From NCBI GenBank assembly GCA_029857995.1, contig JAOUFZ010000079.1, positions 1 through 7,461 on the forward strand: a stretch of DNA of 7,461 nucleotides, given 5' to 3'. Shown here piece after piece: positions 1 to 5,920 of the stretch; positions within the stretch are counted from its first letter, which is position 1, and every line of letters starts with the position of its first letter. A model generated the notes under the pieces. That model saw only the letters and a list, made by a program, of their open reading frames with translations, did no database searches and was not told where the DNA came from. A program made the position numbers and the translations under genes. This DNA comes from Dehalococcoidia bacterium. GTDB taxonomy: Bacteria; Chloroflexota; Dehalococcoidia; GIF9; AB-539-J10.

Positions 1-622
1 ATATTGCTCCATCCATGTAAGCCATGTCCACATATTGTCCTTTGCCGGTCTTGTTTCTAGCCACCAAAGCCACTGAAATACCCAAAGCCCCATATAGCGC
101 GGCCCCTGCAAAGTCGGCAATCAGATTTAAGGGTATGACTGGAGGTCCTTCACTGGGCCCAATTAAGCCTAGGACGCCAGCCATAGCTATGTAGTTGATA
201 TCATGCCCGGGAAAGGCATGATAAGGCCCATCCTGACCGTAACCACTAAGCGAGCAATATACTATCCCAGGATTTAGCTTATTCATAGTTTCGTAATCTA
301 TCTTCAAGCGCTTGGCTACTCCAGGTCTAAAACCTTCGACAATAACATCTGCACGCTGGGAAAGGCGGTAGAATATTTCTCGTCCCGCTTCCGATTTCAG
401 GTTAACTACGATGCTCTTTTTGTTCCGGTCAAGGGCATAATAAGCTGCTGCCTTTCGTTGTTCTTCCTTTGGAACCGCTCTCGATGAACCCCTAAGTTCA
501 TTCACTCCCGGCGCCTCAACCTTAAGCACATCAGCGCCCAAGTCTCCCAACAGCATAGTGCAAAACGCGCCTGGAACCAACATCGATAAGTCCAGAATTT
601 TCACACCTTCCAAAGCTAACAT
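1..622 (-). CDS. CaiB/BaiF family III CoA-transferase, alpha-methylacyl-CoA racemase-like (C-terminus outside window)
   Basis: Reverse-strand translation from the ATG at 622 gives 207 residues and runs off the window edge, so roughly the N-terminal half of a protein of about 360-400 residues is present. It opens with the family III signature (LEGVKILDLS, residues 4-13), then LLGDLGADVLKVE (24-36), a DRNKKSI segment (65-71), VEGFRPG (95-101) and SLSGYGQDGPY (124-134). The segment GHDINY (139-144) and the later NLIADFAG (166-173) place His140 and Asp170 thirty residues apart, the same spacing as the catalytic His/Asp pair of mycobacterial methylacyl-CoA racemase. The family moves CoA between carboxylic acids or epimerises 2-methylacyl-CoAs in the cytoplasm. 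Substrate is unknown; a transferase acting on an aromatic or fatty acid is an alternative. The start at 622 is preferred because GGGAG lies 6 bases upstream. An in-frame ATG at 679 would add 19 residues but has no Shine-Dalgarno sequence. The gene is divergent from nusA and probably functionally unrelated. Confidence 0.9.
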   Translation of the reverse strand, partial: MLALEGVKILDLSMLVPGAFCTMLLGDLGADVLKVEAPGVNELRGSSRAVPKEEQRKAAAYYALDRNKKSIVVNLKSEAGREIFYRLSQRADVIVEGFRPGVAKRLKIDYETMNKLNPGIVYCSLSGYGQDGPYHAFPGHDINYIAMAGVLGLIGPSEGPPVIPLNLIADFAGAALYGALGISVALVARNKTGKGQYVDMAYMDGAI

Positions 623-673
623 GTGTTCTCCCAGGCTAACCAATTGCCCATTATAAGCTATTTGGACAATCTT

Positions 674-702
674 TTGCATTTTTAGCCTAAATGTGCTAAA
701 TT
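674..702 (+). promoter_or_regulatory. Candidate sigma-70-type promoter for the nusA operon
   Basis: TTGCAT at 674-679 is followed after 17 bases by TAAATT at 697-702. The second box is preceded by TG one base away (694-695), giving an extended -10 arrangement. The match is moderate: 3 of 6 in the -35 box and 4 of 6 in the -10 box. Transcription would start near 709, leaving a leader of about 70 bases that includes the hairpin at 723-746. It sits in the divergent gap, where a promoter for the nusA operon is expected. Called by eye only. Confidence 0.35.
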
Positions 703-722
703 ACAACAAATATATCCGGTTT

Positions 723-746
723 AAGGTGGGGTTCGCCCACCTTTTT
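723..746 (+). terminator. Hairpin with T-run in the nusA leader (possible attenuator)
   Basis: AAGGTGGG (723-730) pairs perfectly with CCCACCTT (736-743) around the 5-base loop GTTCG, and a run of five T residues covers 742-746. This has the shape of an intrinsic terminator. No plus-strand gene ends before it in the window, since the upstream neighbour is divergent, so it lies in the leader of the nusA transcript rather than after a gene. NusA stimulates pausing and intrinsic termination, so an attenuator sensing NusA level is plausible; that role is inference. The T-run is short, so termination may be partial. It could instead act as an mRNA-stabilising or processing hairpin. Confidence 0.55.
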
Positions 747-779
747 ACTACATGAAAGAAACTGAAGGGGAATGGGAAG

Positions 780-2135
780 ATGAAAACAGAGCTTAAGGCT
801 GCGATTACTCAGCTTTCGGCTGAGAGAAACTTGCCTAAAGAAATAGTCCTGGCTGCCCTGGAATCAGCGCTGGCTTCAGCATACAAAAAAAGCATGTCCG
901 CTCTGGAACAAGATGTTGTGGTAAAAGTCGATCCTGAAAGCGGCGAAATCAATTTCTATGTTCAAAAGGCCATAGTTGAGTCCGTTACCAATCCAAATCG
1001 TGAGCTCTCCGTCAAGGAAGCTCGAAAAATGCGAGCTACAGCACAACTTGGCGATGTGATAAGCATAGAATGCACGCCCAAGAATATTGGTCGTATCGCC
1101 GTTCAAGCAGCAAAACAAGTCGTTCTGCAACGATTGCGGGAGGCAGAACACCGCATTGTCTATGAAGAGTTCACCGATAGGGAAGGAAAGGTTGTCAGTG
1201 GGACAATTCAATTCACGGAAGCCAAACGAATTTATGTCAGACTGAATAAAATAGAGGGGATACTTCCCGCGAATGAACAGGTCCCCAATGAACATTACTA
1301 TAGAGGGCAGCGACTCAAATTCTATCTTCTTGAGATGTCTCAGAGGGACAAAGAGCCTCAAATAATAGTCTCTCGCTCTCATCCCAACCTGCTTCGTGGC
1401 CTATTTGAGTTAGAGATTCCTGAGGTTCATAACGGGATCGTGGAACTAAAAGCATTAGCTCGCGAGGCTGGACATCGGACTAAAGTGGCGGTGGCGACCA
1501 TGCAAGAAAACGTTGACCCCGTGGGTTCTTGCCTTGGCCCTCGAAGCATAAGGCTACAAAGTATCATTAATGAATTGAATGGCGAAAAAATAGATGTAAT
1601 CCAATGGCATCCAGACCCTGCGGTGTTCATTGCTAACGCCCTTAGCCCAGCTCAAGTAGCAAGCGTTAAGATCAACGAAGAAAGAAACACAGCCACTGTG
1701 ATTGTACCCGACAAGCAACTCTCCTTAGCTATAGGCAAAGAAGGACAGAATGCCCGACTAGCTGCGAAACTCACAGGCTGGCGGATCGATATCAAGAGCT
1801 TCTCCGCTATTGAGGCGGAAAGACCCATGACGCAAGAACCAGAAACGGCGGCCGAAATCACTGCCTCTGAAGTTGCGGCAAGAGAATCACTTGAAGAAGC
1901 GCCGGGTGAGGAAATTGGTGTGGCAGAGCCGGTTGAAATTCCAGGCATTTCAGAGGCTCCTTCTGGGAAGCCCGAAGAAAAATATATTCGCTTCGCTGAA
2001 GACATCTTGGTACAGGCATTAAAAGCAAAGGTGCCAGATAAGATGAAAAACGAGACCAAAGGTAAAAAAAAGGGAAAGGTGTTAAAGTATAAAAAACAAG
2101 ACGAGCACTTCATAGATGATGAAGGTGAAGAGTAA
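780..2135 (+). CDS. nusA: Transcription termination/antitermination factor NusA
   Basis: NusA binds RNA polymerase and nascent RNA and controls pausing, intrinsic termination and antitermination. The 451-residue product shows the standard order: an N-terminal RNAP-binding domain (about 1-125, with GRIAVQAAKQVVLQRLREAE at 104-123), an S1 domain (about 134-200, ending in IIVSRSHP), KH1 (about 215-285, with ENVDPVG, NELNGEKIDVI) and KH2 (about 295-345, with LAIGKEGQNARLAAKLTGW). The KH2 loop GKEG (319-322) is canonical, but the KH1 loop reads GPRS (253-256), where family members usually have GxRG. After KH2 the protein lacks the enterobacterial acidic repeats and instead carries an acidic, Glu/Ala-rich linker (345-400) and a Lys-rich tail (421-440). 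The start is ATG 780 with AAGGGG at 765-770. No rimP is found at the usual upstream position. First gene of the operon, overlapping ylxR by 20 bases. Confidence 0.97.
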   Translation: MKTELKAAITQLSAERNLPKEIVLAALESALASAYKKSMSALEQDVVVKVDPESGEINFYVQKAIVESVTNPNRELSVKEARKMRATAQLGDVISIECTPKNIGRIAVQAAKQVVLQRLREAEHRIVYEEFTDREGKVVSGTIQFTEAKRIYVRLNKIEGILPANEQVPNEHYYRGQRLKFYLLEMSQRDKEPQIIVSRSHPNLLRGLFELEIPEVHNGIVELKALAREAGHRTKVAVATMQENVDPVGSCLGPRSIRLQSIINELNGEKIDVIQWHPDPAVFIANALSPAQVASVKINEERNTATVIVPDKQLSLAIGKEGQNARLAAKLTGWRIDIKSFSAIEAERPMTQEPETAAEITASEVAARESLEEAPGEEIGVAEPVEIPGISEAPSGKPEEKYIRFAEDILVQALKAKVPDKMKNETKGKKKGKVLKYKKQDEHFIDDEGEE

Positions 2136-2400
2136 ACGTCCACCTCAACGTACTTGCATAGCTTGTCGGCAGGTTAAGGAAAAGAGGGACTTAATTCGCC
2201 TGGTAAGCACAGAGAATGGCATTGCTGAGATAGATGTATTTGCAGAGAAGTCAGGCAGAGGCGCTTACCTATGTCCGAAAAGAACCTGTTGGGAGTTGGC
2301 GCTCAGGAAAAATCGACTGGATTATGCTCTACGAACGAGACTTCGCGATGATAACAGACAAAACCTGCTTGAGTACATTTATAACCTGGAGGAAAGCTAA
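2116..2400 (+). CDS. ylxR: YlxR/RnpM family RNA-binding protein (DUF448)
   Basis: This 94-residue basic protein carries the family signature RTCIACR (12-18), then LIRLV (26-30) and GRGAYLCP (47-54), with a C-terminal helical part containing NRLDYALR (66-73). YlxR-family proteins sit in nusA-infB operons across bacteria, and B. subtilis YlxR has been described as RnpM, an RNase P modulator that binds the catalytic RNA. Cysteines 14, 17, 53 and 58 are present; I make no zinc claim. The ORF overlaps the 3' end of nusA by 20 bases and has no strong Shine-Dalgarno sequence, which suggests translational coupling to nusA. ATG 2119 or GTG 2125 are equally possible starts and would shorten the protein by 1 or 3 residues without touching the domain. 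No L7Ae-like ylxQ gene follows, although one often does in Firmicutes. Confidence 0.93.
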   Translation: MMKVKSKRPPQRTCIACRQVKEKRDLIRLVSTENGIAEIDVFAEKSGRGAYLCPKRTCWELALRKNRLDYALRTRLRDDNRQNLLEYIYNLEES

Positions 2401-2405
2401 ACTTG
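2388..2405 (+). promoter_or_regulatory. Ribosome-binding site selecting the TTG start of infB
   Basis: GGAGGA at 2388-2393 lies 9 bases before the TTG at 2403, inside the last codons of ylxR. The nearby ATG at 2407 is in another frame, so it cannot start infB. This strong site makes TTG the best-supported initiation codon for IF-2. Confidence 0.8.
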
Positions 2406-4166
2406 GATGATAACAAACCGGGATTGAAAAAAGGGCTACCGCAAGTTGAGCTTCCACCTTCCATAACTGTAAGACAGTTGGCGGATTTGTTAAAAGTAGA
2501 GCCTACAAGAGTAATCAAACAACTCATGCGCAAAGGCATCATGGCCAGCGTTAACGAGAGCATCGATTTTGAGACTGCGCGCATAACAGCCGCAGAGTTT
2601 GGCTATGATGCTAAAGTGCCAAAAGCGCGTAAGCCTTCGCCTACCCGACAGGAAAGAGGGAAAGGAAAAGGCAAAGGCAAACTGTCAGTTCGCCCCCCGG
2701 TAGTTACTGTCATGGGCCATGTTGACCACGGCAAAACCACCCTTCTTGATGTCATCAGAAAGACTAATGTAACTGCCCATGAGGCAGGGGCAATTACCCA
2801 ACATATCGGTGCCTACCAGGCCTTGGTAGATGGACGCAAAATCACCTTCTTGGATACACCGGGGCATGAGGCTTTCACAGCCATGAGAGCCCGAGGAGCA
2901 CAAGCGACTGATATTGTAACTCTAGTGGTTGCCGCTGATGACGGTGTCATGCCACAGACTGTGGAAGCTATAGACCACGCCAAGGCTGCCAAGGTGCCCA
3001 TAGTAGTTGCGCTCAACAAGATTGACAAACCTGATGCTAATCCCGAACGTGCAAAACAGCAGCTTGCGGATTTGGGTCTGGTTATTGAGGAGTGGGGTGG
3101 CGATACTGTTTGTGTACCTATATCTGCCAAGCAGGGACAAGGAATACCGGATTTGTTGGAAAACCTATTCTTAGTTGCTGACATACTGGAACTCAAAGCT
3201 GACCCTGATAGCGCCGCAGAAGGGGTAGTGATTGAGGCTAAGCTGGATAAAACCAAAGGCCCTCTGGCCACCCTTCTTGTCCAGAAGGGCACCCTTGGGC
3301 GAGGCGATGTTGTGGTAGCCGGCAGTGCCTGGGGAAAGATAAGAGCTATGTTTGATGATCAAGGGAAGCGGGTCCAGAAGGCTGAGCCAGCTACTCCGGT
3401 GGAAGTCCTCGGCTTGAATGAGGTAACAACATCGGGAGACCGTTTTATTGTGCTTCCCGATGAGCATGAAGCACGAAGCATTGTCGAAAAACAAAAATAT
3501 GCCAAACCACGTCCCATCTTGAGTCTAAGTGTGCTTTCCAGTCAAATAGGTGCCGGGCGAATAAAAGAACTCAACATAGTTCTGAAGACGGATGTCGAGG
3601 GCAGCATTGAACCCATAAGGACTTCCATAGAAAGGTTGGGGACAGAGAAGACAAAAGCCAGAGTCATCCATGCCGCTAGTGGCGGCATCGCCGAGAGCGA
3701 CGTGCTTCTGGCCTCAGCCTCGAAAGGCACTATCATCGGTTTCAATGCCCCCACCTCACCCGGGGCAAAGCAGCTGGCCGATACAGAGGGGGTAGGCATC
3801 CATCATTATGATGTAATCTATAAGCTAATAGAAGACATGGATAGGACACTGAAGGGGATGCTTGAGCCAACCTATGCTGAGGTGCTGAGCGGGCGTGCCC
3901 AAGTAAGAGCTGTCTTCCCTCGCGGTAAGGTGGCAAAGATAGCCGGAGTCTATATTATGGAAGGAAAGGCAGGGAGAGATGCCCAGGCCAAAATATTGCG
4001 CCAAAGTAAAGTTGTTTGTGACTCACGGGTCTCCAGTCTGAAGCGCTTTAAAGAAGACGTTTCCGAAGTCTCCGCGGGGCTCGAATGCGGCCTGGGGGTA
4101 GAAGGGACTGCCGATTTCCAAATTGGCGATATCATTGAATTCTACAGAAGGGAAAGAATAAGCTAA
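2403..4166 (+). CDS. infB: Translation initiation factor IF-2
   Basis: IF-2 is the GTPase that places fMet-tRNA on the 30S subunit and promotes subunit joining. The 587-residue product is a short-form IF-2: an N-terminal IF2N-like module (about 20-70, ITVRQLADLLKVEP through IDFETARITAAEFGY), a short Lys/Gly linker (about 72-95) and then the core. All GTPase motifs are intact: G1 GHVDHGKT (105-112), G2 GAITQHIGA (129-137), G3 DTPGHEAF (151-158), G4 NKID (205-208) and G5 SAK (241-243). Domain II, the long linker helix and the initiator-tRNA-binding C-terminal domain follow, the last marked by VSSLKRFKEDVSEV and a GLECGLGVEG stretch. The enterobacterial long N-terminal extension is absent, as in many deep-branching bacteria. 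It starts with TTG two bases after the ylxR stop. rbfA follows after 26 bases. Confidence 0.98.
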   Translation: MDDNKPGLKKGLPQVELPPSITVRQLADLLKVEPTRVIKQLMRKGIMASVNESIDFETARITAAEFGYDAKVPKARKPSPTRQERGKGKGKGKLSVRPPVVTVMGHVDHGKTTLLDVIRKTNVTAHEAGAITQHIGAYQALVDGRKITFLDTPGHEAFTAMRARGAQATDIVTLVVAADDGVMPQTVEAIDHAKAAKVPIVVALNKIDKPDANPERAKQQLADLGLVIEEWGGDTVCVPISAKQGQGIPDLLENLFLVADILELKADPDSAAEGVVIEAKLDKTKGPLATLLVQKGTLGRGDVVVAGSAWGKIRAMFDDQGKRVQKAEPATPVEVLGLNEVTTSGDRFIVLPDEHEARSIVEKQKYAKPRPILSLSVLSSQIGAGRIKELNIVLKTDVEGSIEPIRTSIERLGTEKTKARVIHAASGGIAESDVLLASASKGTIIGFNAPTSPGAKQLADTEGVGIHHYDVIYKLIEDMDRTLKGMLEPTYAEVLSGRAQVRAVFPRGKVAKIAGVYIMEGKAGRDAQAKILRQSKVVCDSRVSSLKRFKEDVSEVSAGLECGLGVEGTADFQIGDIIEFYRRERIS

Positions 4167-4192
4167 TCAAACTTCGCAGATAAGAGGTTGAA

Positions 4193-4627
4193 ATGAGCAG
4201 GCGAAGTGAACGAACAAGCAAACTGATCCAGCGAGAAATCAGTGCGCTGCTTGAGCGTGAGGTCAATGACCCCAGACTGAGCAAGTTTGTGTCAGTGACA
4301 GAAGTCACTCTTACGCCTGATCTTATGCATGCCAAGGTGTACGTTAGCACCCTGGGTAGCGAAATGAATAAGGAGGATTTGCTGGCAGGTTTTAACAAAG
4401 CCTCCGGATTCTTGCGCAAAGAACTTGCAACTCACTTGAGATTAAAACAGATGCCAGAGCTCAGCTTTCATTACGATGATTCTATCGAGCGAGGGGCGAG
4501 ATTACTCAAATTGATGAGTGAGCTAAGCACTCAGAAGGATGATAAAATTAGCTCCCGCAATAGGCTTCGCATTGACAAAGGAGGAAAAGATGGAACCAAT
4601 AAACGTAGCCATAATAGGGGTCGGTAA
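4193..4627 (+). CDS. rbfA: 30S ribosome-binding factor RbfA
   Basis: RbfA is a small KH-like protein that binds late 30S precursors and assists 16S rRNA 5'-end maturation and cold adaptation. The product has 144 residues, slightly longer than many family members. Diagnostic stretches are ERTSKLIQREISALL (6-20), NDPRLSKFVSVTEV (25-38), AKVYVSTLG (47-55), the kinked-helix segment ASGFLRKELA (70-79) and the closing FHYDDSIERGARL (92-104). The start is ATG 4193 with AAGAGG at 4182-4187. The last 38 bases (4590-4627) overlap the start of ino1 in another frame, and the ino1 Shine-Dalgarno lies inside rbfA. The basic tail after residue 115 (about 30 residues, rich in Lys, Arg, Gly) is therefore partly shaped by that dual coding and may be dispensable. 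Confidence 0.95.
   Translation: MSRRSERTSKLIQREISALLEREVNDPRLSKFVSVTEVTLTPDLMHAKVYVSTLGSEMNKEDLLAGFNKASGFLRKELATHLRLKQMPELSFHYDDSIERGARLLKLMSELSTQKDDKISSRNRLRIDKGGKDGTNKRSHNRGR
4577..4592 (+). promoter_or_regulatory. Strong Shine-Dalgarno fixing the ino1 start inside rbfA
   Basis: AAAGGAGG at 4577-4584 is followed 5 bases later by ATG at 4590. This is the best ribosome-binding site in the window. An in-frame ATG at 4539 would add 17 residues that have no counterpart in Ino1 proteins and lacks such a site, so 4590 is the start to use. Confidence 0.85.
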
Positions 4628-5714
4628 TTGTGCCTCTTCTCTAGTGCAAGGAGTTCACTACTACAAGGATGCTAAGGAAGATCAATTCATCCCAGGCTTA
4701 ATGCATGTTAACCTGGGGGGCTATCATATATCTGACATCAACTTTGTAGCTGCATTCGATATTGATAAAAACAAAGTGGGCAAGGATTTAGCTGAAGCTA
4801 TTTTCACCAAGCCGAACAACACTATTAAATTCAGTGACGTGCCTAAGACAGGCGTGCGGGTTGAGCGGGGCATGACCCACGACGGACTGGGCAAGTATCT
4901 GTCTCAAGTTATCACTAAGGCACCTGGCCCGACTGCCAATATTGTAGATATACTCAAGCAAACTGACACTGATGTGGTGGTCAACTACTTGCCAGTAGGA
5001 AGCGAAGAGGCAACCAAATGGTATGTAGAACAGGTACTGACTGCCGGCTGCGGTTTCATCAATTGCATGCCTGTTTTTATTGCTCGTGAAGACTATTGGC
5101 AAGGCAGATTTGCCGAGAGGGGATTGCCCGTGATTGGTGATGACATTAAGTCCCAGGTAGGCGCTACAATTACCCATAGAATATTGACCAAACTTTTTCG
5201 TGACCGCGGTGTCAAACTAGAGCGGACTTATCAGCTAAATTTTGGCGGCAATACTGATTTCCTAAATATGCTAGAACGAGAGCGCTTGGAGTCTAAGAAG
5301 ATTTCCAAGACAAACGCTGTTACCTCGCAGCTAGACTACGATATTGGTCACGACAACATTCACATCGGTCCCAGCGATTATGTACCTTGGCTAACTGACC
5401 GCAAATTTTGTTACCTGAAGATGGAAGGTCGTACCTTCGGCGATGTGCCTCTGAATCTGGAGCTAAAGCTAGAGGTATGGGATAGTCCAAATTCAGCCGG
5501 GGTAGTTATTGATGCCATAAGATGCCTTAAACTAGCCATGAACCGTGGCTTAAGCGGGACTATAGTGGGTCCCTCAGCTTATTTCATGAAATCTCCCCCA
5601 ATTCAGTACTCTGATGAAGAAGCCCGAATAAGAACTGAGACATTCATCGCAGGACAAGAACAAGAAGGACCCATTTCTTTGCCTGAACTGCACTCAGTTA
5701 AGGTCAAGGGATGA
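4590..5714 (+). CDS. ino1: Inositol-3-phosphate (myo-inositol-1-phosphate) synthase, actinobacterial type
   Basis: The enzyme converts D-glucose-6-phosphate to inositol-1(3)-phosphate with bound NAD, through oxidation, enolisation, ring closure and reduction in the cytoplasm. The 374-residue length is close to that of M. tuberculosis Ino1. Visible motifs in order are the NAD-binding GVGNCASS (10-17), GLMHV (36-40), YLPVGSEEA (133-141), GDDIKSQVGAT (183-193), NFGGNTDFLNM (217-227), ERERLESKKISKT (229-241), the HIGPSDYV region (258-265), LEVWDSPNSAG (294-304) and the C-terminal SAYFMKSPP (329-337). These match actinobacterial Ino1 very closely from memory; eukaryotic synthases are much longer. 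The gene overlaps rbfA by 38 bases, so it is almost certainly read from the nusA operon transcript. Downstream lies a CDP-alcohol phosphatidyltransferase likely to use its product. Confidence 0.96.
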   Translation: MEPINVAIIGVGNCASSLVQGVHYYKDAKEDQFIPGLMHVNLGGYHISDINFVAAFDIDKNKVGKDLAEAIFTKPNNTIKFSDVPKTGVRVERGMTHDGLGKYLSQVITKAPGPTANIVDILKQTDTDVVVNYLPVGSEEATKWYVEQVLTAGCGFINCMPVFIAREDYWQGRFAERGLPVIGDDIKSQVGATITHRILTKLFRDRGVKLERTYQLNFGGNTDFLNMLERERLESKKISKTNAVTSQLDYDIGHDNIHIGPSDYVPWLTDRKFCYLKMEGRTFGDVPLNLELKLEVWDSPNSAGVVIDAIRCLKLAMNRGLSGTIVGPSAYFMKSPPIQYSDEEARIRTETFIAGQEQEGPISLPELHSVKVKG

Positions 5715-5848
5715 GTCTCTTTCGGGACACAAACACTAGCTTCAAACAACGCAGGCTAAGAGCCCACAGCAAGACTCTCAGTTTGCTACGAGCTAAACCA
5801 CCCCCAAGAAAATCTTGCGATTTGCCCGAGAACCTAGCTAATATTTAG
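5711..5848 (+). CDS. Possible small basic protein, 45 residues, coupled to ino1 by an ATGA overlap
   Basis: An ORF opens with ATG at 5711, overlapping the ino1 TGA in the sequence ATGA, and ends with TAG at 5846-5848. AAGG at 5700-5703 is 7 bases upstream, an acceptable Shine-Dalgarno. The translation begins MSLFRDTNTSFKQRR and is rich in Arg and Lys, with a PPPRK run near residue 30 and a single Cys near residue 36. I see no transmembrane segment, signal peptide or recognised domain. The stop-start overlap is typical of real co-translated genes, and the ORF covers most of an otherwise empty 196-base gap. Against it, the protein is short and of unusual composition, and a gap this size can hold such an ORF by chance. 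It could also be ordinary intergenic leader sequence. Confidence 0.3.
   Translation: MSLFRDTNTSFKQRRLRAHSKTLSLLRAKPPPRKSCDLPENLANI
5815..5844 (+). promoter_or_regulatory. Weak candidate promoter before the TIM-barrel gene
   Basis: TTGCGA at 5815-5820 and TAATAT at 5839-5844 are separated by 18 bases, with 4 of 6 consensus matches in each box. Transcription would begin near 5851, about 60 bases ahead of the TTG start at 5911. This could give the TIM-barrel and lipid-synthase genes an internal promoter in addition to read-through from ino1. A short perfect palindrome (CAAGA-AAA-TCTTG, 5805-5817) overlaps the -35 box. Called by eye only. Confidence 0.25.
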
Positions 5849-5870
5849 AGCAAACACGACAGGTCTCCAG

Positions 5871-5920
5871 AAGTAGCAAGAGTTACGAAGGTTGACTTAA
5901 AGGTAGCAAGTTGTTCGAAG
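5871..5920 (+). repeat. Imperfect 20-base direct repeat, 30-base period, spanning the start of the TIM-barrel gene
   Basis: Bases 5871-5890 and 5901-5920 match at about 15 of 20 positions. Both carry the exact 8-mer GTAGCAAG (5873-5880 and 5903-5910) followed by CGAAG. The second copy includes the TTG start codon at 5911. It may be a small tandem duplication or a site for a dimeric regulator, but it could equally be chance. Confidence 0.3.

Noticed and set aside
752..796. 14-codon ORF starting just upstream of nusA and overlapping its start
   Set aside because: No Shine-Dalgarno precedes the ATG; the bases upstream are the T-rich foot of the hairpin. Probably chance, although a leader peptide cannot be excluded.
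876..1382. 168-codon open frame on the minus strand within nusA
   Set aside because: It lies wholly opposite a strongly recognisable nusA, shows no recognisable domain and has a Cys/Phe-rich composition typical of antisense reading.
1652..2143. 163-codon open frame on the minus strand opposite the nusA C-terminus
   Set aside because: The Ser-rich translation mirrors the Glu/Lys/Ala-rich NusA tail, no family motif is visible, and it is antisense to a real gene.
3271..3289. Perfect 7-bp inverted repeat (CCCTTCT/AGAAGGG, 5-base loop) inside infB
   Set aside because: It falls in conserved coding sequence of domain II, has no T-run after it and is explained by the encoded residues; no reason to call a terminator.
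2813..3292. 159-codon open frame on the minus strand within infB
   Set aside because: It is antisense to the IF-2 GTPase domain, with low-complexity Ser/Ala/Thr content and no ribosome-binding context.
4539..4589. Upstream ATG extending Ino1 by 17 residues
   Set aside because: The added residues have no counterpart in Ino1 proteins, and the strong Shine-Dalgarno at 4577-4584 points to ATG 4590.
5712..5731. Short stem (GTCTC/GGGAC) right after the ino1 stop considered as a terminator
   Set aside because: Only 5 bp including a G-T pair, and no T-run follows; too weak to call.
5715..5910. Gap after ino1 considered as a tRNA, riboswitch or other structured RNA
   Set aside because: No T-loop, acceptor pairing or known riboswitch core was recognised; only 5-bp stems are seen.
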